A stretch of DNA of 64,000 nt from assembly GCA_026936325.1 (NCBI GenBank), contig JAPTHN010000008.1, forward strand, positions 19,597,259-19,661,258, read 5' to 3'. Of this stretch, positions 10,648 to 21,799 are shown piece by piece. The stretch's first letter is position 1; the number at the start of each line of letters is the position of its first letter. Below the pieces are notes generated by a model, which worked only from the letters and a program-made list of their open reading frames with translations, did not search any database and had not been told where the DNA came from. Source of the stretch: Platynereis dumerilii. Its lineage: Eukaryota; Annelida; Polychaeta; Phyllodocida; Nereididae. A program made the position numbers and the translations under genes.

Positions 10648-11982
10648 AAAATCCCATTGAAGTTCTATGCTCTGTTGTGTGTTGCACTGAAGGACATTTA
10701 CTCATGCAATATCATAATTCAAGCAATTAATCATTTGCGTTGCAATCCAAAAAGTTCTGAAAATAAATCTCAAGTGAAACAGGGTAGTAGCACTACATAG
10801 AGTGCCGTTTAATGCTGTGAGGTAACGGCTTGAAACATTCTTCACCTCAATTAGAAGGGTGGTCCGGGAGTTAAAGTTAATGGGGCTGCTGTAAAATACA
10901 ATAATGATTTAAAATGACTGTTCTGCATGTAAAATATGATCAAGGAATATATAAAGAAACATGAACATATATAATTAATTTTTGGATAGAGACTTCAAAC
11001 CTATGCTATAGACATAATACATTTTGAGAAACAGACCAATGTAGATAGCTATAGTAATAGCAAAAGTGCCAGGAAATAGCAGGCAAGTGACAAAAACTGA
11101 AATCAATGTGATGCTTGTAAGGCAACGGAAGCTGACTATAGAGGAAAAAAAACCACTTTAATAATTCATGAAACCTCAAATAAGGCATGGGGTTGATGAA
11201 AATGGAACTTGAAGCCAGTCATTGTTGGGCCATTATTGAATCAGTCCATGATTAATTTCAAGTGGCCCCCATCGTAAACTGAATCTTGAAAGACAATATT
11301 TGATGAGTATTTGATATTTTCTTCTTGATTGCTTTACACATCAGAAATTGAGAATGACATTTAAAACTTTAAAATTCTAATGTTTGAGTTTTTTTTTAAA
11401 GTGGACCAAGCACTCAGATTCCTTGATGCTGTTTAATTTTACTTTGCTGATTACCTAAGCTGGGTCAGTCAACTGGGTGCACTTTGGGGGCTAAGGGTTT
11501 CCTAAAAAAAATTGTTCACACATGTACACAGAAAAGAAAATATGTCCCCAACCAATCAGCTAGCTCCTACAAGAGTAAGTGGCTGTAAACACTCAGACAT
11601 ACCAAACCATACCCCTCTATGTATGTACTCTCTCCCCTGATGGCTTAAAGGCCATTCCTATGCATTGTTGCGGTGCCCTTAATCCACTATTCTGCTTGTA
11701 CAGGCACTGTCTTGCTTCTGTTGCATTAACCAGACACACACAGGACAAGGTTGTGCCACCTCCAGCAAAGTCTGTTCAGGGGATTCAAGGATAAAAGAGG
11801 CTCCTTTCAATTCCTTTTTGTTTAGGTGTTTTTGTTCTTTATGGCTTAACCGAGTTCGGCCTACAGCTTTTTCATTGATGAATGTTAGTGCACCTCTGGC
11901 CCATTAATCCCAGTGCACTGTTTAGCTGTCTGAAGAACTCCCTGCTCAGTTTTGCTCGCAGTAAATTCAATTCAGTAGCTAA
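10648..11982. repeat. Segmental duplication, copy B
   Basis: This is the same-orientation partner of 7766-9170, offset by about 2.9 kb. Positions 10862-11140, which correspond to the cyclase exon copy in A, hold unrelated AT-rich sequence. Outside that gap the two copies align through near 11975. Confidence 0.8.
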
Positions 11983-12883
11983 TATTGACTTGAGCCTCAT
12001 CTTTGCTTGAAATTTTCGAGATGATACTGCAAGACATGGCTCTAGGCCAGAGCATTTTGTAAAGGATTTTTGGCTGGAAGACAGACACACTATTAATTTT
12101 GTCTTACCTGACATTCAGATATCAGCTAAAGATCCTTTATGACGAATAGGCTGGCAAAAATGGTGTTTAAAAAATTGAAATGACTGCTAATTTAGGAGTT
12201 GGGCTGACTTCAGCGCAAAGGAGCTTGGCCAAATTTAGAATTAAAAAAAAATTACAAAGACATAAGTTTTGGCATCGACATAAAATATATGTCTTATTTA
12301 CATTGGTCATGATGGTTTATGATGATGTTACAAGTTTTGTAAAGATGAAGCGACAGTCTTATATTATCATGCATGGCATTATATGACATCATTTACAATA
12401 TTCTTCCAAAATTGAAAAGTGTGCAAGTTCTGTAATGTGCAAGCCCTGGCCAGCTGGCAAACAAGCTTAAACCTGAGCACCTACTCGCAAACGGACACCG
12501 AAACCCGGAGTTTGACAAAGAGCTGTATCTATTTGTCACCTTTCCCAAAAGCATTTATTATTTTATGGCTCTTACAACAAAATGTGTGACAGTTCATGCA
12601 ATATCACAACCAAAATTTTCTTATATTTCTAACACATTTTAACAGTAGGACATCATTCTAGATTAGTGTTTTAGTAGAACAAAGAAACAGAAAATATCAC
12701 AGCAGTTATTTAAGATATTTTCCCATGTATTGTAGTTTTGTGATTTTTTGTGTGTTTATGCTTGTATTTTTGCACACGAATGGTAGTAAATTCATTATCA
12801 TTTTCATTCAGATTGCTTTTGCACACGGTCTCACCAAAGAGTTTTTTCAATTACAGTTATACCGAGGTCAGAAAATAAGCATA
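11983..12883. other. AT-rich stretch, no gene seen
   Basis: No supported coding frame, RNA gene or element end was found. A short CAGCTGGC-containing patch lies near 12450. Confidence 0.4.
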
Positions 12884-13585
12884 GGGGAAGCTAAGGAGAG
12901 TTGGCCACAGGGTAGAGTTGGCCCACCCTTTGTGGCTAAAAAGTTATCAGTGATATTAAATTGTTGATGTCTCTTTGAGCTTAATATTAAGCAGTGGTAT
13001 GTCTCTTACAGAAACATCTGTATCTGATATCCTGCAGGCAATTTTTTTTGATGCATGAATAAGTAAATATAGATTTCGATTGTGTCATTTTGAAGGTTTA
13101 TTTCTACTTTAAGAATTGAAGAATTATTATGATTTTACATTGACATGAAAATAAAAAATGTTTGAGGGTTGAGTGTTGGCCCACTCGAAAGAGGTAGATT
13201 TGGTCACTGGCCAACTCTCCCTTGTATATTTCAGGTGCTTGCTGTGCCTACTTGTAGTGGATATAAAATATGTCTAAATTTACAGCATTAGCAACAAAAT
13301 CACCAAAAGTGGGTGTCAACAGTAATTTTGAATGAAAATTATTTAAAAAAATACCCTTGCCAACTTTACACCAGGACAACTCTCCCCTTACCTGCTCAGG
13401 AGTTGGCCCATTTTTTTTTAGTGTACCCTGTCTGCCCAAAAAGCGTAAACATGACCAAGATTGCACCTGGATTGTTGGGAGGCATTACTAGTTTTCAAAC
13501 ACAAGCTAATTTGTTTCCTAATGTTTTCGCCTACTTTGTGACAGGTAAACAAATGAAAAGTGGGCCAACGCTCCTTAGTTTCCTC
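12884..13585. mobile_element. TA-flanked MITE, GAGAGTTGGCC-type arms
   Basis: The left end GGGGAAGCTAAGGAGAGTTG and the inverted right end (GGCCAACGCTCCTTAGTTTC) match over most of their length, with TA on both sides (12882-12883, 13586-13587). Inner inverted words include GGCCAACTCTCCC near 13205 and AGTTGGCCCA near 13402. It is about 700 bp, encodes nothing, and resembles the elements at 4728 and 36034. Confidence 0.75.
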
Positions 13586-13587
13586 TA

Positions 13588-14289
13588 CTGTAGGCCTATA
13601 TTGTCATCTGGATACCAAGTCAGTAATTTGCGATAAAGCATCAGAATCTTGATTTATTTGAGTATAAATATTGCGTTGTTTCTCCACTTCATCATGAATC
13701 TCCATCGTTGGAAAGAAACACAAAAGTAAGTTTCATTAATTTCACTGGGCTCATAAATATGGAGTACTTTTTTTGAGAAATTGTGGAAGAAAGTAAATGT
13801 TTGAGTTTGAATACCGGAGTGGAGAGGTCTACTATAGGCCTAAAGGTCTGGGCACCTTCTCTAGGCTAACTATTTGTTTTAAGCCTTTGCTGCTTTACTA
13901 TTTCAGCACAAACTTTTAATTTTTTGTTGGATGCCACAAATCTTCTGAATTTCTATATTTCACTTTGCTGTTGTCTGTAGCTCAATATGGGGTTAAGTTC
14001 CATGGCTGGAAAAATTAGGGGATTTGGGCATGTAATTGTCTGGAAATTTATAAGTCTCACTGGAAATTTTGAAGAAATGTCCAAAATTTTAACTTTGAAG
14101 TAGTCGCTTGATTCGCAGACATTCGTGGGAAATTTTGTTGTATGTTAAGAAATTGCATGGAAATTTAATGTAGTTTTTGGCCCTAGGGTTAACACTGAAA
14201 CATGAGTTAGACATTTTAATACTGTGACATGTTCCTGCCTGTGATGAACAATGGAAGTGAAGTGATAAATGCTTGATGGGGTAGGTGGG
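13588..14289. other. Unassigned upstream flank of cyclase gene
   Basis: No gene was recognised. The stretch may include the promoter or 5' untranslated exon of the cyclase gene, but no clear TATA box with a matching start could be chosen. Confidence 0.3.
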
Positions 14290-14497
14290 CGGGGGCAATG
14301 GCTTTTTGGTGAAAAAAAAAAAAGAAGTTTTTTCAGCACATGAAAATCAAAAAAGTTTGTTTCAAGCTGTAACTGGGGTACCGTAATGTTAAAACTGGGA
14401 TAAAAAGTTTGTTGTGGGTTCACATGTGAAAAAAATTGTTCAACGACGCTTTGCGAGGGAAAAAAAGTTTGTCTCGGGGATAAAAGCCATAGCCCCC
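14290..14497. mobile_element. MITE with AAAAGTTTGT words
   Basis: The inverted ends are GGGGGCAATGGCTTTT and AAAAGCCATAGCCCCC. Three or four copies of AAAAAGTTTGT(T/C) lie between them. A 133-codon - strand frame that crosses it is an accident of the low-complexity DNA. Confidence 0.6.
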
Positions 14498-14846
14498 AAC
14501 TATTGTCTGGTCGGCCCATTATATGTTCTTCAGCTGAAGTTGGCAAAGTTATGAATTTGTATGGAGATTATTGTCAAAGTATCTTATATTAATAGGCCTA
14601 TGTATGAGTATAGATTTGATAATGTAGCAAAAATGTAAATATATATGTTCCTGAAAAAGGGTTTTAATTAGGACTAAAATTTAGTCTACCATCATGTACC
14701 CCACGAAAGATGATTTCTTAGGAAAATGCAAATTATTTATATTTAGCATCGTGAGTCATGATGAGTGTATCAGTTGTTTCAATAGTTTCGCCCTTGCTAC
14801 AACACAGAAGTCCACATTTTTCAACATAGTTCTTTGCAACTTTCAG

Positions 14847-16243
14847 ATGGCACTAGTGAGGATTGCAACAACCTTGGGCCTGATGGCTCTGGCGTTAGGG
14901 AAGATGCAGGACATGAGCTGGGTCATGGATCCCGAACGAATGAGTTACATGCCAGTTGCCGGGATGGCCTTCAAATATGAATACGTCCAATTCGGACCGA
15001 ACCCAGGCATTGGAGTGAACTTGTGAGTACAACACTGCTAATTTGTCATAAAGGTTTTCTTATTGGATTCTGGTAGGCTACTTTATCAAATAAATTATGA
15101 TACAAAATAATATAATATACCTTTTAGAAAAAGCCCAAGGAGCCAAAATTCAATACGGGGAAACAAATACCTAAAATCTAATCTAAGAGATCTTTATCAG
15201 ATAAATTAGCAATTTGTGTTTCTCATTAACTCGTGATTACATTCAATCAAAATGACACAATTGGTTTCAACAGTCATTATCTTTGATTATTTTTTTGCTG
15301 TGGAGTGGCTTTGTTGAATGTTTTATAATCTGTGTTCATTCAACTCCTGAGTGTTAACAACAAAAATACAACAAACTACCCTGTTTCACTCGTATAATAT
15401 AACATTTGTTTATAAGTCGAACAACACTCTGTTAAGAAAAACCCTCCCCAGATATAATTTATTTCAAGAATGCCCAGAAAGTTTTTATCCATTTCACTAA
15501 TACTTGGGAAGAAATTATTATGGCTGGCCCTCATTCTATCAGTCTTTTAATTAAATGCATCAAGTAGTGCTAATACATAATTTATGCATTCCAGTACTGC
15601 AGGAGGATGGTACGAGACGATTGAGCACTTTGGAACACATTTGGATGCCCCTATCCACTTCTCAGAGGGAGGGAGATTCCTGAGCGATATAACCTTAGAA
15701 GAGCTCATGGGACCTCTGGTCGTCATCAGCATAGCGGAGCGAGCCACTCTCGAAAAAGCTGAGGAAGTCACGATTGACGATGTGCTGGCTTGGGAAGAGA
15801 GGAACGGTCGAATTCCAGAGAAGGCTTACGTGTTAATGCACAGTGGTTGGGACCAATACTGGGGTGACAACACAAAATATATTGGTACTGATGAAGTCGA
15901 CGGGGAGGCTCTTTACCCTGGCATCAGTCCTGAAGCTGCTAGATGGATGTTGGATAACAGAGATGTCGTCGGAATGGGCGCCGACACCATTAGCTGTGAC
16001 TCATCTGCCAACCCCTTCTCTCTTCACACAATGATTCTTCCAGCTGGTGTATTCTGCATTGAAAACCTCAGGAGCATCGGAGAAGTCCCAGAATGTGGAG
16101 CTAAGTTTTTCGTACTTCCAACGAACATCAGAAATGGCACGGCAGCTCAAGCAAGAGCTTTCGCAGAATGGGAGGATGGGATTGGTTACCATACCACATG
16201 CAATGGACGACTCACTCCTACTCCTTCTTTCTTGTTTCTCTAA
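14847..16243 (+). CDS. Secreted cyclase-family (kynurenine formamidase-like) hydrolase
   Basis: Two coding exons, 14847-15022 and 15595-16243, join in phase 2 (AACTT/GTGAGT donor, TTCCAG acceptor) to give 274 residues, a normal length for this family. Residues 1-18 are hydrophobic and form a likely signal peptide, so the protein is probably secreted or lumenal. The family signature EHFGTHLDAPIHF starts at residue 69. His70, His74 and Asp76 form the HxxxHxD metal site, and His80 is the adjacent conserved histidine. Later family blocks are HSGW (141-144), YPGIS (166-170), GMGADTISCD (185-194), the ENL glutamate (Glu215) and LPTNIRNGTAAQARAFA (233-249). Known members are Mn/Zn-dependent amide or lactam hydrolases, such as bacterial KynB and isatin hydrolase. 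The substrate here cannot be told. TTTCAG lies directly before the ATG and is conserved in the duplicate at 8066-8298, which suggests an upstream non-coding exon. AATAAA follows at 16269. Confidence 0.92.
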
Positions 16244-16268
16244 ATCACGATTTTGTAATTTTGTAACC

Positions 16269-16274
16269 AATAAA
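16269..16274 (+). other. Poly(A) signal AATAAA of cyclase gene
   Basis: AATAAA lies 26 bases after the TAA stop of the cyclase gene, which implies a very short 3' untranslated region. Confidence 0.7.
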
Positions 16275-17086
16275 GAATAGCCAGAGGTACAATTAATCAT
16301 TTTGTCTTTTAAGTTTTTAACATGATACCAGAAATCATGAACAACAGTACAAACCAAAATAAAAAAATTAACCTAAATAATCTGCTAATGCCATCACTGG
16401 CTGGCTCACTGCCACTTCAACTCTCCATTGATAGTATAGTCCTGAGCCCAACACACCCCCCCCCCCCCAAAGTTCCAACAAAACCCCTTTCAAACTCACC
16501 ACTCAACACCTCAACCCTAACACTTACATGTACACACTGGTTACTGAGGAGGCAAGTTGGAAAACATGTCGTCAAATACGAAGCCTGTGGTTCTATGGAA
16601 AATAGAAGGCCTTGCCAAGGATATATGTGCAACATGTTAGTGCACACAACATTCATAAAAGCATTGCACACAAATGCGCTGGAACAGTAGGGGAGAGGGG
16701 GTAATTGCCCCTCCTGTCCTTGGGCGGCTGTTGAAAATGGACATATGAAAAATCACACATATGAAAAATCACAAATCTGAAGAAAAAATTATTGCGTTGA
16801 CCCCATGACCTCTGTATTTAATTTTAAAATGATGCACATCTACACTTCACAGTCTTCAATGGTGACACAACCAGATTTGTTCAGAAAGCAGCTTATTATT
16901 TCTTTGATTGATGGGATAAGTTAGTGTAGGTAGAGTCGTAACAATCAAACAATTAAATCAATACATTGTAGTTTCTAAGTCAATATTGGAAGAAAAAGGA
17001 GTTTCACTTAGTCAAAAGCTTTAATCAAGACCCGGTACATTAAATCCTGCCACATTCTGTAACTGCCACTGAGCAGCTCAGTATCA
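16275..17086. other. Downstream flank with a lone transposon end
   Basis: No gene is supported. A run of 11 C lies at about 16456. At 16690 a TA-preceded GGGGAGAGGGGGTAATTGCC begins, which matches the outer ends of the TA-flanked MITEs in this window, but I found no partner end downstream. Confidence 0.4.
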
Positions 17087-17300
17087 ATGTAGCTGCCAGA
17101 GTCTCTGTAACAGAAGCTGTTCTGTGAGAATGGTCCAGTGGACCCTGGACCCTGCTTCATCCTTGTACTGATTAAAGATGTTAATCTAGATAAAATCGGT
17201 GGTTGTAGGCTTGAAATATTACAGGGAGATAACACCTGACTGATCCATGAGAGATAATTCAGCCATCTAAGCTGACCAGAGCTCAAACGAGCTTCTTCTA
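17087..17300 (-). repeat. Interspersed repeat shared with 55371-55590
   Basis: The reverse complement matches 55371-55590 in blocks such as GTGTTATCTCCC, CCTACAACCAC and GATTTTATCT(A/G)GATTAACATC. The two copies are in opposite orientation and about 38 kb apart. There is no coding content, and the family is unknown. Confidence 0.7.
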
Positions 17301-17379
17301 CAAGCACACACTGACATAGGATTTTGTTTCAGCCAAATGAGTCACATCAGGTTGTCACTGTTTCTAATTTGTCAAAATC

Positions 17380-17650
17380 GTTTACTCAGGGGCACCCCAT
17401 GATCTGTTATACCAATTATCTGTTAAACAGCGGGTGCTCGGCTGGCTGGCAGACTGTCAGCTAGGATGTTCCCAGCTTGCATAGTTGTCAGCTGGGAGTC
17501 AATTTTTGGCTTTCAACTGATGCAATTTACAGTCAGGTAATGAGAAAGGAGTTGAGGTGGCTGGCTGGGGAAAAAAAAGATATTTATCACCTGGCTGGGA
17601 GGCGCTGAATGACGCTTGGGCTGGCTGGCAACACAGCTGGCAGAATAACA
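17380..17650 (+). repeat. GGCTGGCTGG-rich interspersed repeat
   Basis: Positions 17427-17650 match the reverse complement of 48134-48350 (GCTGGCTGGCAGACTGTCAG, TTGTCAGCTGGGAGTCAAT). The adjoining 17383-17412 (GGCACCCCATGATCTGTTAT) matches the inverse of about 48968-49005. In the second locus these two parts are about 600 bp apart. Confidence 0.7.
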
Positions 17651-18056
17651 GATATTTTCTCCCAGTTGCATAAATAAATGAATATAAGTGTCACAACCAG
17701 GAGCTTACACTGATATGGGCATTATAATAACACACTTTCATGAGGTATCCCTGTTTACTTTGTCACGCACCCGGCTTCTACACAGTCTAGTGTACAATTT
17801 GGCCATCTGTTCGGTCCAAAGTTAATCCTCTTTCTTAAATCCCCTTGCACATCAACAAAGCAAATTAAACTTTTTGTTTGACTGTTTTTCCCAGTGGATA
17901 CATCGTGCATACAACTTTGATTATGGGCAATTCTGTAAAGTCTGATTCACAGATTTGACACTTTAGCAGCTTGTGTAGCCCAACCATTACACCTAAGCTA
18001 TTTCATTGTTATCCAGGCATGAGGCCAGGTTAGAGGAGTATCAGACAAGCCATCAA

Positions 18057-18187
18057 CCAAAGCTCTAAGTGTAACAGGAGCTGAGCTACAAAGCAAATAG
18101 CATGGTGTCGGACGTACATCACACGGTGTACGTCCGACACCATGATATTTTTCCATAGCTCGACTCCTGTTACACTTGAAGCTTTGG
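18057..18187. mobile_element. 131-bp hairpin MITE
   Basis: The ends CCAAAGC and GCTTTGG enclose a nearly complete inverted repeat: AAGTGTAACAGGAG / CTCCTGTTACACTT outside and GGTGTCGGACGTACA / GTACGTCCGACACC inside. An RNA copy would fold into one long hairpin. Confidence 0.8.
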
Positions 18188-18499
18188 ATTAATGCTTTTG
18201 CTGAGCTTGGGAGTATTTTTAAAGGCTAATATTTTATTTCTTGTGTCAAATATTGTCAAATTCACTAATACAAGTGATAGTATGAGGTCTCTCTCAGCCA
18301 CAATTCATTCAAGATTCAAGATTCAAGATTCAAATATTTATTTATTCTCGGATGTACAAAAATAAACATTAGCTGTGAAGCTATTTACCGAGCAGTCCAA
18401 ACAAACTCAATTGATAAAAGTATAAAAATATAAAATTTGTAAGAATAACAGTGGTAGGGTAAAATTGTCTATTAAAATTGATGTCATAATGACAAAGTC

Positions 18500-20722
18500 T
18501 TATATAGTGCATTGTCTGCACTTGCAGACAGTCCCTTTATAATCAAGAAGTGCATTTTTGAAATGCTGCAGAGTCTCTTTCTCTTTAGTCTCTTTTTTTA
18601 ACTCGTTCCATATTTGAGGTCCTTTATACCTCAGCGAGTGTAGTCCAAACCGTGTGGTCCGTGTTCTCGGTATCTTGAAGGTCGGGCCTCTCCTCGAGTT
18701 ATGTTTGTTAATTTCAAACAGTTCTTTCAAGTAGCTTGGTCCAAGACCATGCAAACATTTAAACATTTCTGTTGCTATTGTTTTTTCTCGTAGTAATTCT
18801 ACAGAACACATTTTAGCTTTTTCTAACAATTCTTGATAGCTTGATGTGTAGTCATCAAATGTAAGTCGTAGACTTCTACATTGAATTTTTTCCATCTTAG
18901 ATCTACTTAATTTCCCACTAAAGTGTAATAATGGCGAACAGTACACAAAGTGTGATACAATAAAACTTCTTACTATAGCTAACTTACAGTCTTTTGTGAG
19001 ATATTTACACAATCTTCTCAGCGCCTGCAATTTGGCATTGGCTGTCCTACACTTGTGCTTAACGTGTACATCAAAATTTAAATTTCTATCTATGTAAAAA
19101 CCCAGAAGCTTAGCTTCATCTTGGCTAGTAAGTGACATATTCTCAATTTCTATAGTTACAGAGTTTGAATTTTCAGCTACTGAAGGACATAAGAACATAA
19201 ATTGAAACTTTTCTATATTTGCCTTCATCATGTTGTTTCTGAACCAGGAGGCCAGAATTGACATTGTTTTTCTGACTAAGGTAAGTGTTTCCACTTTGGA
19301 TTTACCAATTACAGTACATGAGTTGTCATCAGCATAGTTACTAGGGATTATGCCATTTTCTAATAGTAGTAACAGTAAGTCATTTAAATACAGATTGAAA
19401 CATTGAGGCCCCATAATACTCCCTTGGGGAACACCTTTTGTGAGAGGCAGCCATGTGCTGCTCTCCTGGCCTATTTTAACACGTTGTACTCTATTTTCTA
19501 AATAGTTATTCAGTAGAGCAACAGCTCTTTCACCAAAGCCATAATGGCTAATTTTTTCAATGAGAAAAGTATGAGGTAGGCAATCGAACGCCTTTGATAA
19601 ATCTGACATTATAATTCCTACATAGGATCCATTGTCAAGGGCTCGTTTCCAAGTCTCAGTACAGTGCATGAGTACAGAGTGACAACCATAATTGGATCTG
19701 TACGCCGATAAATGTGGACTATACACTTTTTCGAGGTATGGTTGCATTTGTATGTTCATAATGGTTTCTACAACCTTCGAAAGGCTGGTCAAGATACTTA
19801 CTGGTCTATAATTTGACCATGTCAATTTTGATTTGGCTTTAAAGATAGGTGATACTTCAGCCCTTTTGAGTGAGTTTGGAAACTGCCCTTGTAAGAGAAT
19901 ATTGTTAACAAGATTACATATAACTGGAGCAATTGTAATGCTACTCGCTTTAAGAGCTTTTGGTGGTATGCCATCACATCCCGTGGCTTTACCAACATTC
20001 AAATTGTCAAGTACTTTTTGAATTTCTTTAGTATCTGTTTTACCAAAATTGAAATTTGATATGTTCAGATCTGACATATGATTTTGAATCTGAACGAGGC
20101 TAGGATGATTTTCAGTATTATCTACATAAGGAGAGTCCTGGCCAATACTATCTGCAATTGTACAGAATTTGTTATTAAAAAGTTCTGCCACTTCCTTTGG
20201 ATCATTTACAAATTTTTCATTTTCAAATAGCTGAATAGTGTTATCAGCTTTACCTTTATCAGAAAAATGAGGTTTGATCATTTCCCAAAATTCCTTTGGG
20301 TTGGATTTTTCACTTTTACACTTTTCTAGCATGTGATTCCTCATGCTTTTTCTTCTTAGTTTTTCACACAGGTTTCTTTGGTTTCTATATGCGTACCAAT
20401 TTTGACTAGTTTTACATCTCCAGTATTTGTTAAATAACTGGTGTTTTCTATGAATTGCATTTCTCCATTCAACATTCATAAAAGGGGATTGTTTGTTTCT
20501 AATACATTTTGTTTTTAAAGGGGCGTGTTCATTTAGTATTTGACTGTATAGAGTCGTGATAAAGTTACATTGATCTTCAACTTCCAAACATTCAGCAGCA
20601 TGAAAGGGGGCACATTGTAAGTCCTTATTAAAAGCATCAGCATTGAAGTGCTTAAAAGATCTATAGGTGACTTGTCTTTTCCCTATTCTAGGTACCTTTA
20701 CATCAAGTACAGCACAAATAAA
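18500..20722 (-). CDS. LINE ORF2 reverse transcriptase, 740 open codons
   Basis: The frame is open from just after a TAG at 20725-20723 to the stop at 18502-18500. Visible blocks in order are GKATGCDGIPPKAL (before RT core), YRPVSIL, DLSKAFDCLPH (motif A with the first catalytic Asp), GVPQGSIMGP (motif B), NYADDNS (motif C, catalytic ADD), LGFYIDRNLNF (motif E/thumb region) and a C-terminal CKCRQC. The enzyme would copy LINE RNA at a nicked target (known of the family). Codons remain undisturbed through the RT domain, so the insertion is recent or the copy is young. The in-frame TAG and the missing 5' part make it non-autonomous. Confidence 0.92.
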   Translation of the reverse strand, partial: FICAVLDVKVPRIGKRQVTYRSFKHFNADAFNKDLQCAPFHAAECLEVEDQCNFITTLYSQILNEHAPLKTKCIRNKQSPFMNVEWRNAIHRKHQLFNKYWRCKTSQNWYAYRNQRNLCEKLRRKSMRNHMLEKCKSEKSNPKEFWEMIKPHFSDKGKADNTIQLFENEKFVNDPKEVAELFNNKFCTIADSIGQDSPYVDNTENHPSLVQIQNHMSDLNISNFNFGKTDTKEIQKVLDNLNVGKATGCDGIPPKALKASSITIAPVICNLVNNILLQGQFPNSLKRAEVSPIFKAKSKLTWSNYRPVSILTSLSKVVETIMNIQMQPYLEKVYSPHLSAYRSNYGCHSVLMHCTETWKRALDNGSYVGIIMSDLSKAFDCLPHTFLIEKISHYGFGERAVALLNNYLENRVQRVKIGQESSTWLPLTKGVPQGSIMGPQCFNLYLNDLLLLLLENGIIPSNYADDNSCTVIGKSKVETLTLVRKTMSILASWFRNNMMKANIEKFQFMFLCPSVAENSNSVTIEIENMSLTSQDEAKLLGFYIDRNLNFDVHVKHKCRTANAKLQALRRLCKYLTKDCKLAIVRSFIVSHFVYCSPLLHFSGKLSRSKMEKIQCRSLRLTFDDYTSSYQELLEKAKMCSVELLREKTIATEMFKCLHGLGPSYLKELFEINKHNSRRGPTFKIPRTRTTRFGLHSLRYKGPQIWNELKKETKEKETLQHFKNALLDYKGTVCKCRQCTI

Positions 20723-20725
20723 CTA

Positions 20726-21177
20726 GTGGAAATCGCTTAACGTACATGGTAGAACTTCACATTTCTTGACATAATTTTCACTGCTTACAAGTATGACATC
20801 TAACAATGTGGGTGGGTCACCTTTATAACAAGTTGGTTTTTCAACAACATTTACAAGATTAAAATCATCACATAAAAGTCTTACACTATTTGAGCCATTT
20901 CTTAACATGTTACAATTCAAATCACCAGACACAATCAAATTATCAGTAATATTCAGACATCTGTCAATCAAAGGATCAAGTTTTTCATTAATACAGTGTT
21001 CTGGTATGCTTGGCTTCCGATATGTTCCAATAAAAACCCATTTTTTTCCATCAATATGGGCTTCGATCGTGATATTTTCACAGGGGTGAGAGTCTATTGA
21101 TATATCACTTGAAGGTATGTCTGAGCGAAAATAACAGAGGAGGCCTCCTCCATTATCGTGGATGTTATCCTTCCGGT
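20726..21177 (-). pseudogene. C-terminal part of LINE endonuclease domain
   Basis: This lies in the same frame as the RT and is separated from it by the TAG at 20725-20723. It shows NGGGLLCYFRSD, IEAHIDGKKWVFIGTYRKP, NLIVSGDLNCN (the GD.N catalytic block), LLDVILVS (the D.I block) and SDFH (the SDH block, here with Phe). The N-terminal half of the endonuclease is missing because of 5' truncation. Confidence 0.85.
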
Positions 21178-21799
21178 AAAGGTGTTACCTGCCCAAACTA
21201 GCTGAACTTTAAGTTTCCATGGCAACCACAAAATGACTAAAAAATGTCCAAATTGTCCGAAATTTTGGAAATCCATTCCAAATATGCTGAATTTTATCCT
21301 GTGAAAAATTCATAGTTTTAGATTGTAAAAAAAAAATCCAAATGAAAGAAAGCCTCAAGCTTTCTGAACGCTATCAAAATGCACTAAAATACGCCAGCTT
21401 GGAATCACTTTGGCAGGACCAATCAGAGGCAAGGACGGGAGATCTATTAGCCAATGGGATTTAAGTATTCACCACTTTCCCCTCCAGTTAACTGAGAGAA
21501 CCTTCCTTGAAATTGGTCTATTGCTGAACAATTTTTCAGATGCCCAACATTGTCTCAGATGTCATTGCCATCATAATGTTATGTTTGATCATTAGAGCCA
21601 GAGAAGCATCAATTCTCATACAGTTTTAAAATACCTACATGTAATTTGAAAATGAAGTTTGTCAAATTCAAAATGAGGACGTAATGTTATTAAATCCAAA
21701 GTTGTTCTCTACAAACAGTTACGTATCGGATCATAATTATGTTTGAATGAACACGAATAAAAAGAAAAAAACAATTGATGCAAAAATAAGCAATTTAAA
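21178..21799. other. No gene seen; downstream flank of peptide gene
   Basis: This lies between the truncated LINE and the poly(A) signal of the candidate peptide gene. No supported coding frame or repeat end was found. Confidence 0.35.

Larger units (their letters stand above)
18307..21177 (-). mobile_element. 5'-truncated CR1/L2-like LINE
   Basis: On the - strand the order is partial apurinic endonuclease, reverse transcriptase, C-terminal Cys cluster, short 3' untranslated region, then about four copies of TTGAATC (18307-18333) instead of poly(A). A tail of short tandem repeats and the reverse-transcriptase motifs place it near the CR1/L2/Rex1/Jockey group (inference). The 5' end is cut inside the endonuclease, as is usual for LINE insertions. 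Confidence 0.9.

Noticed and set aside
14145-14546. 133-codon - strand open frame
   Set aside because: It runs across the MITE at 14290-14497. The Phe-rich repeats are the AAAAAGTTTGT words read backwards.
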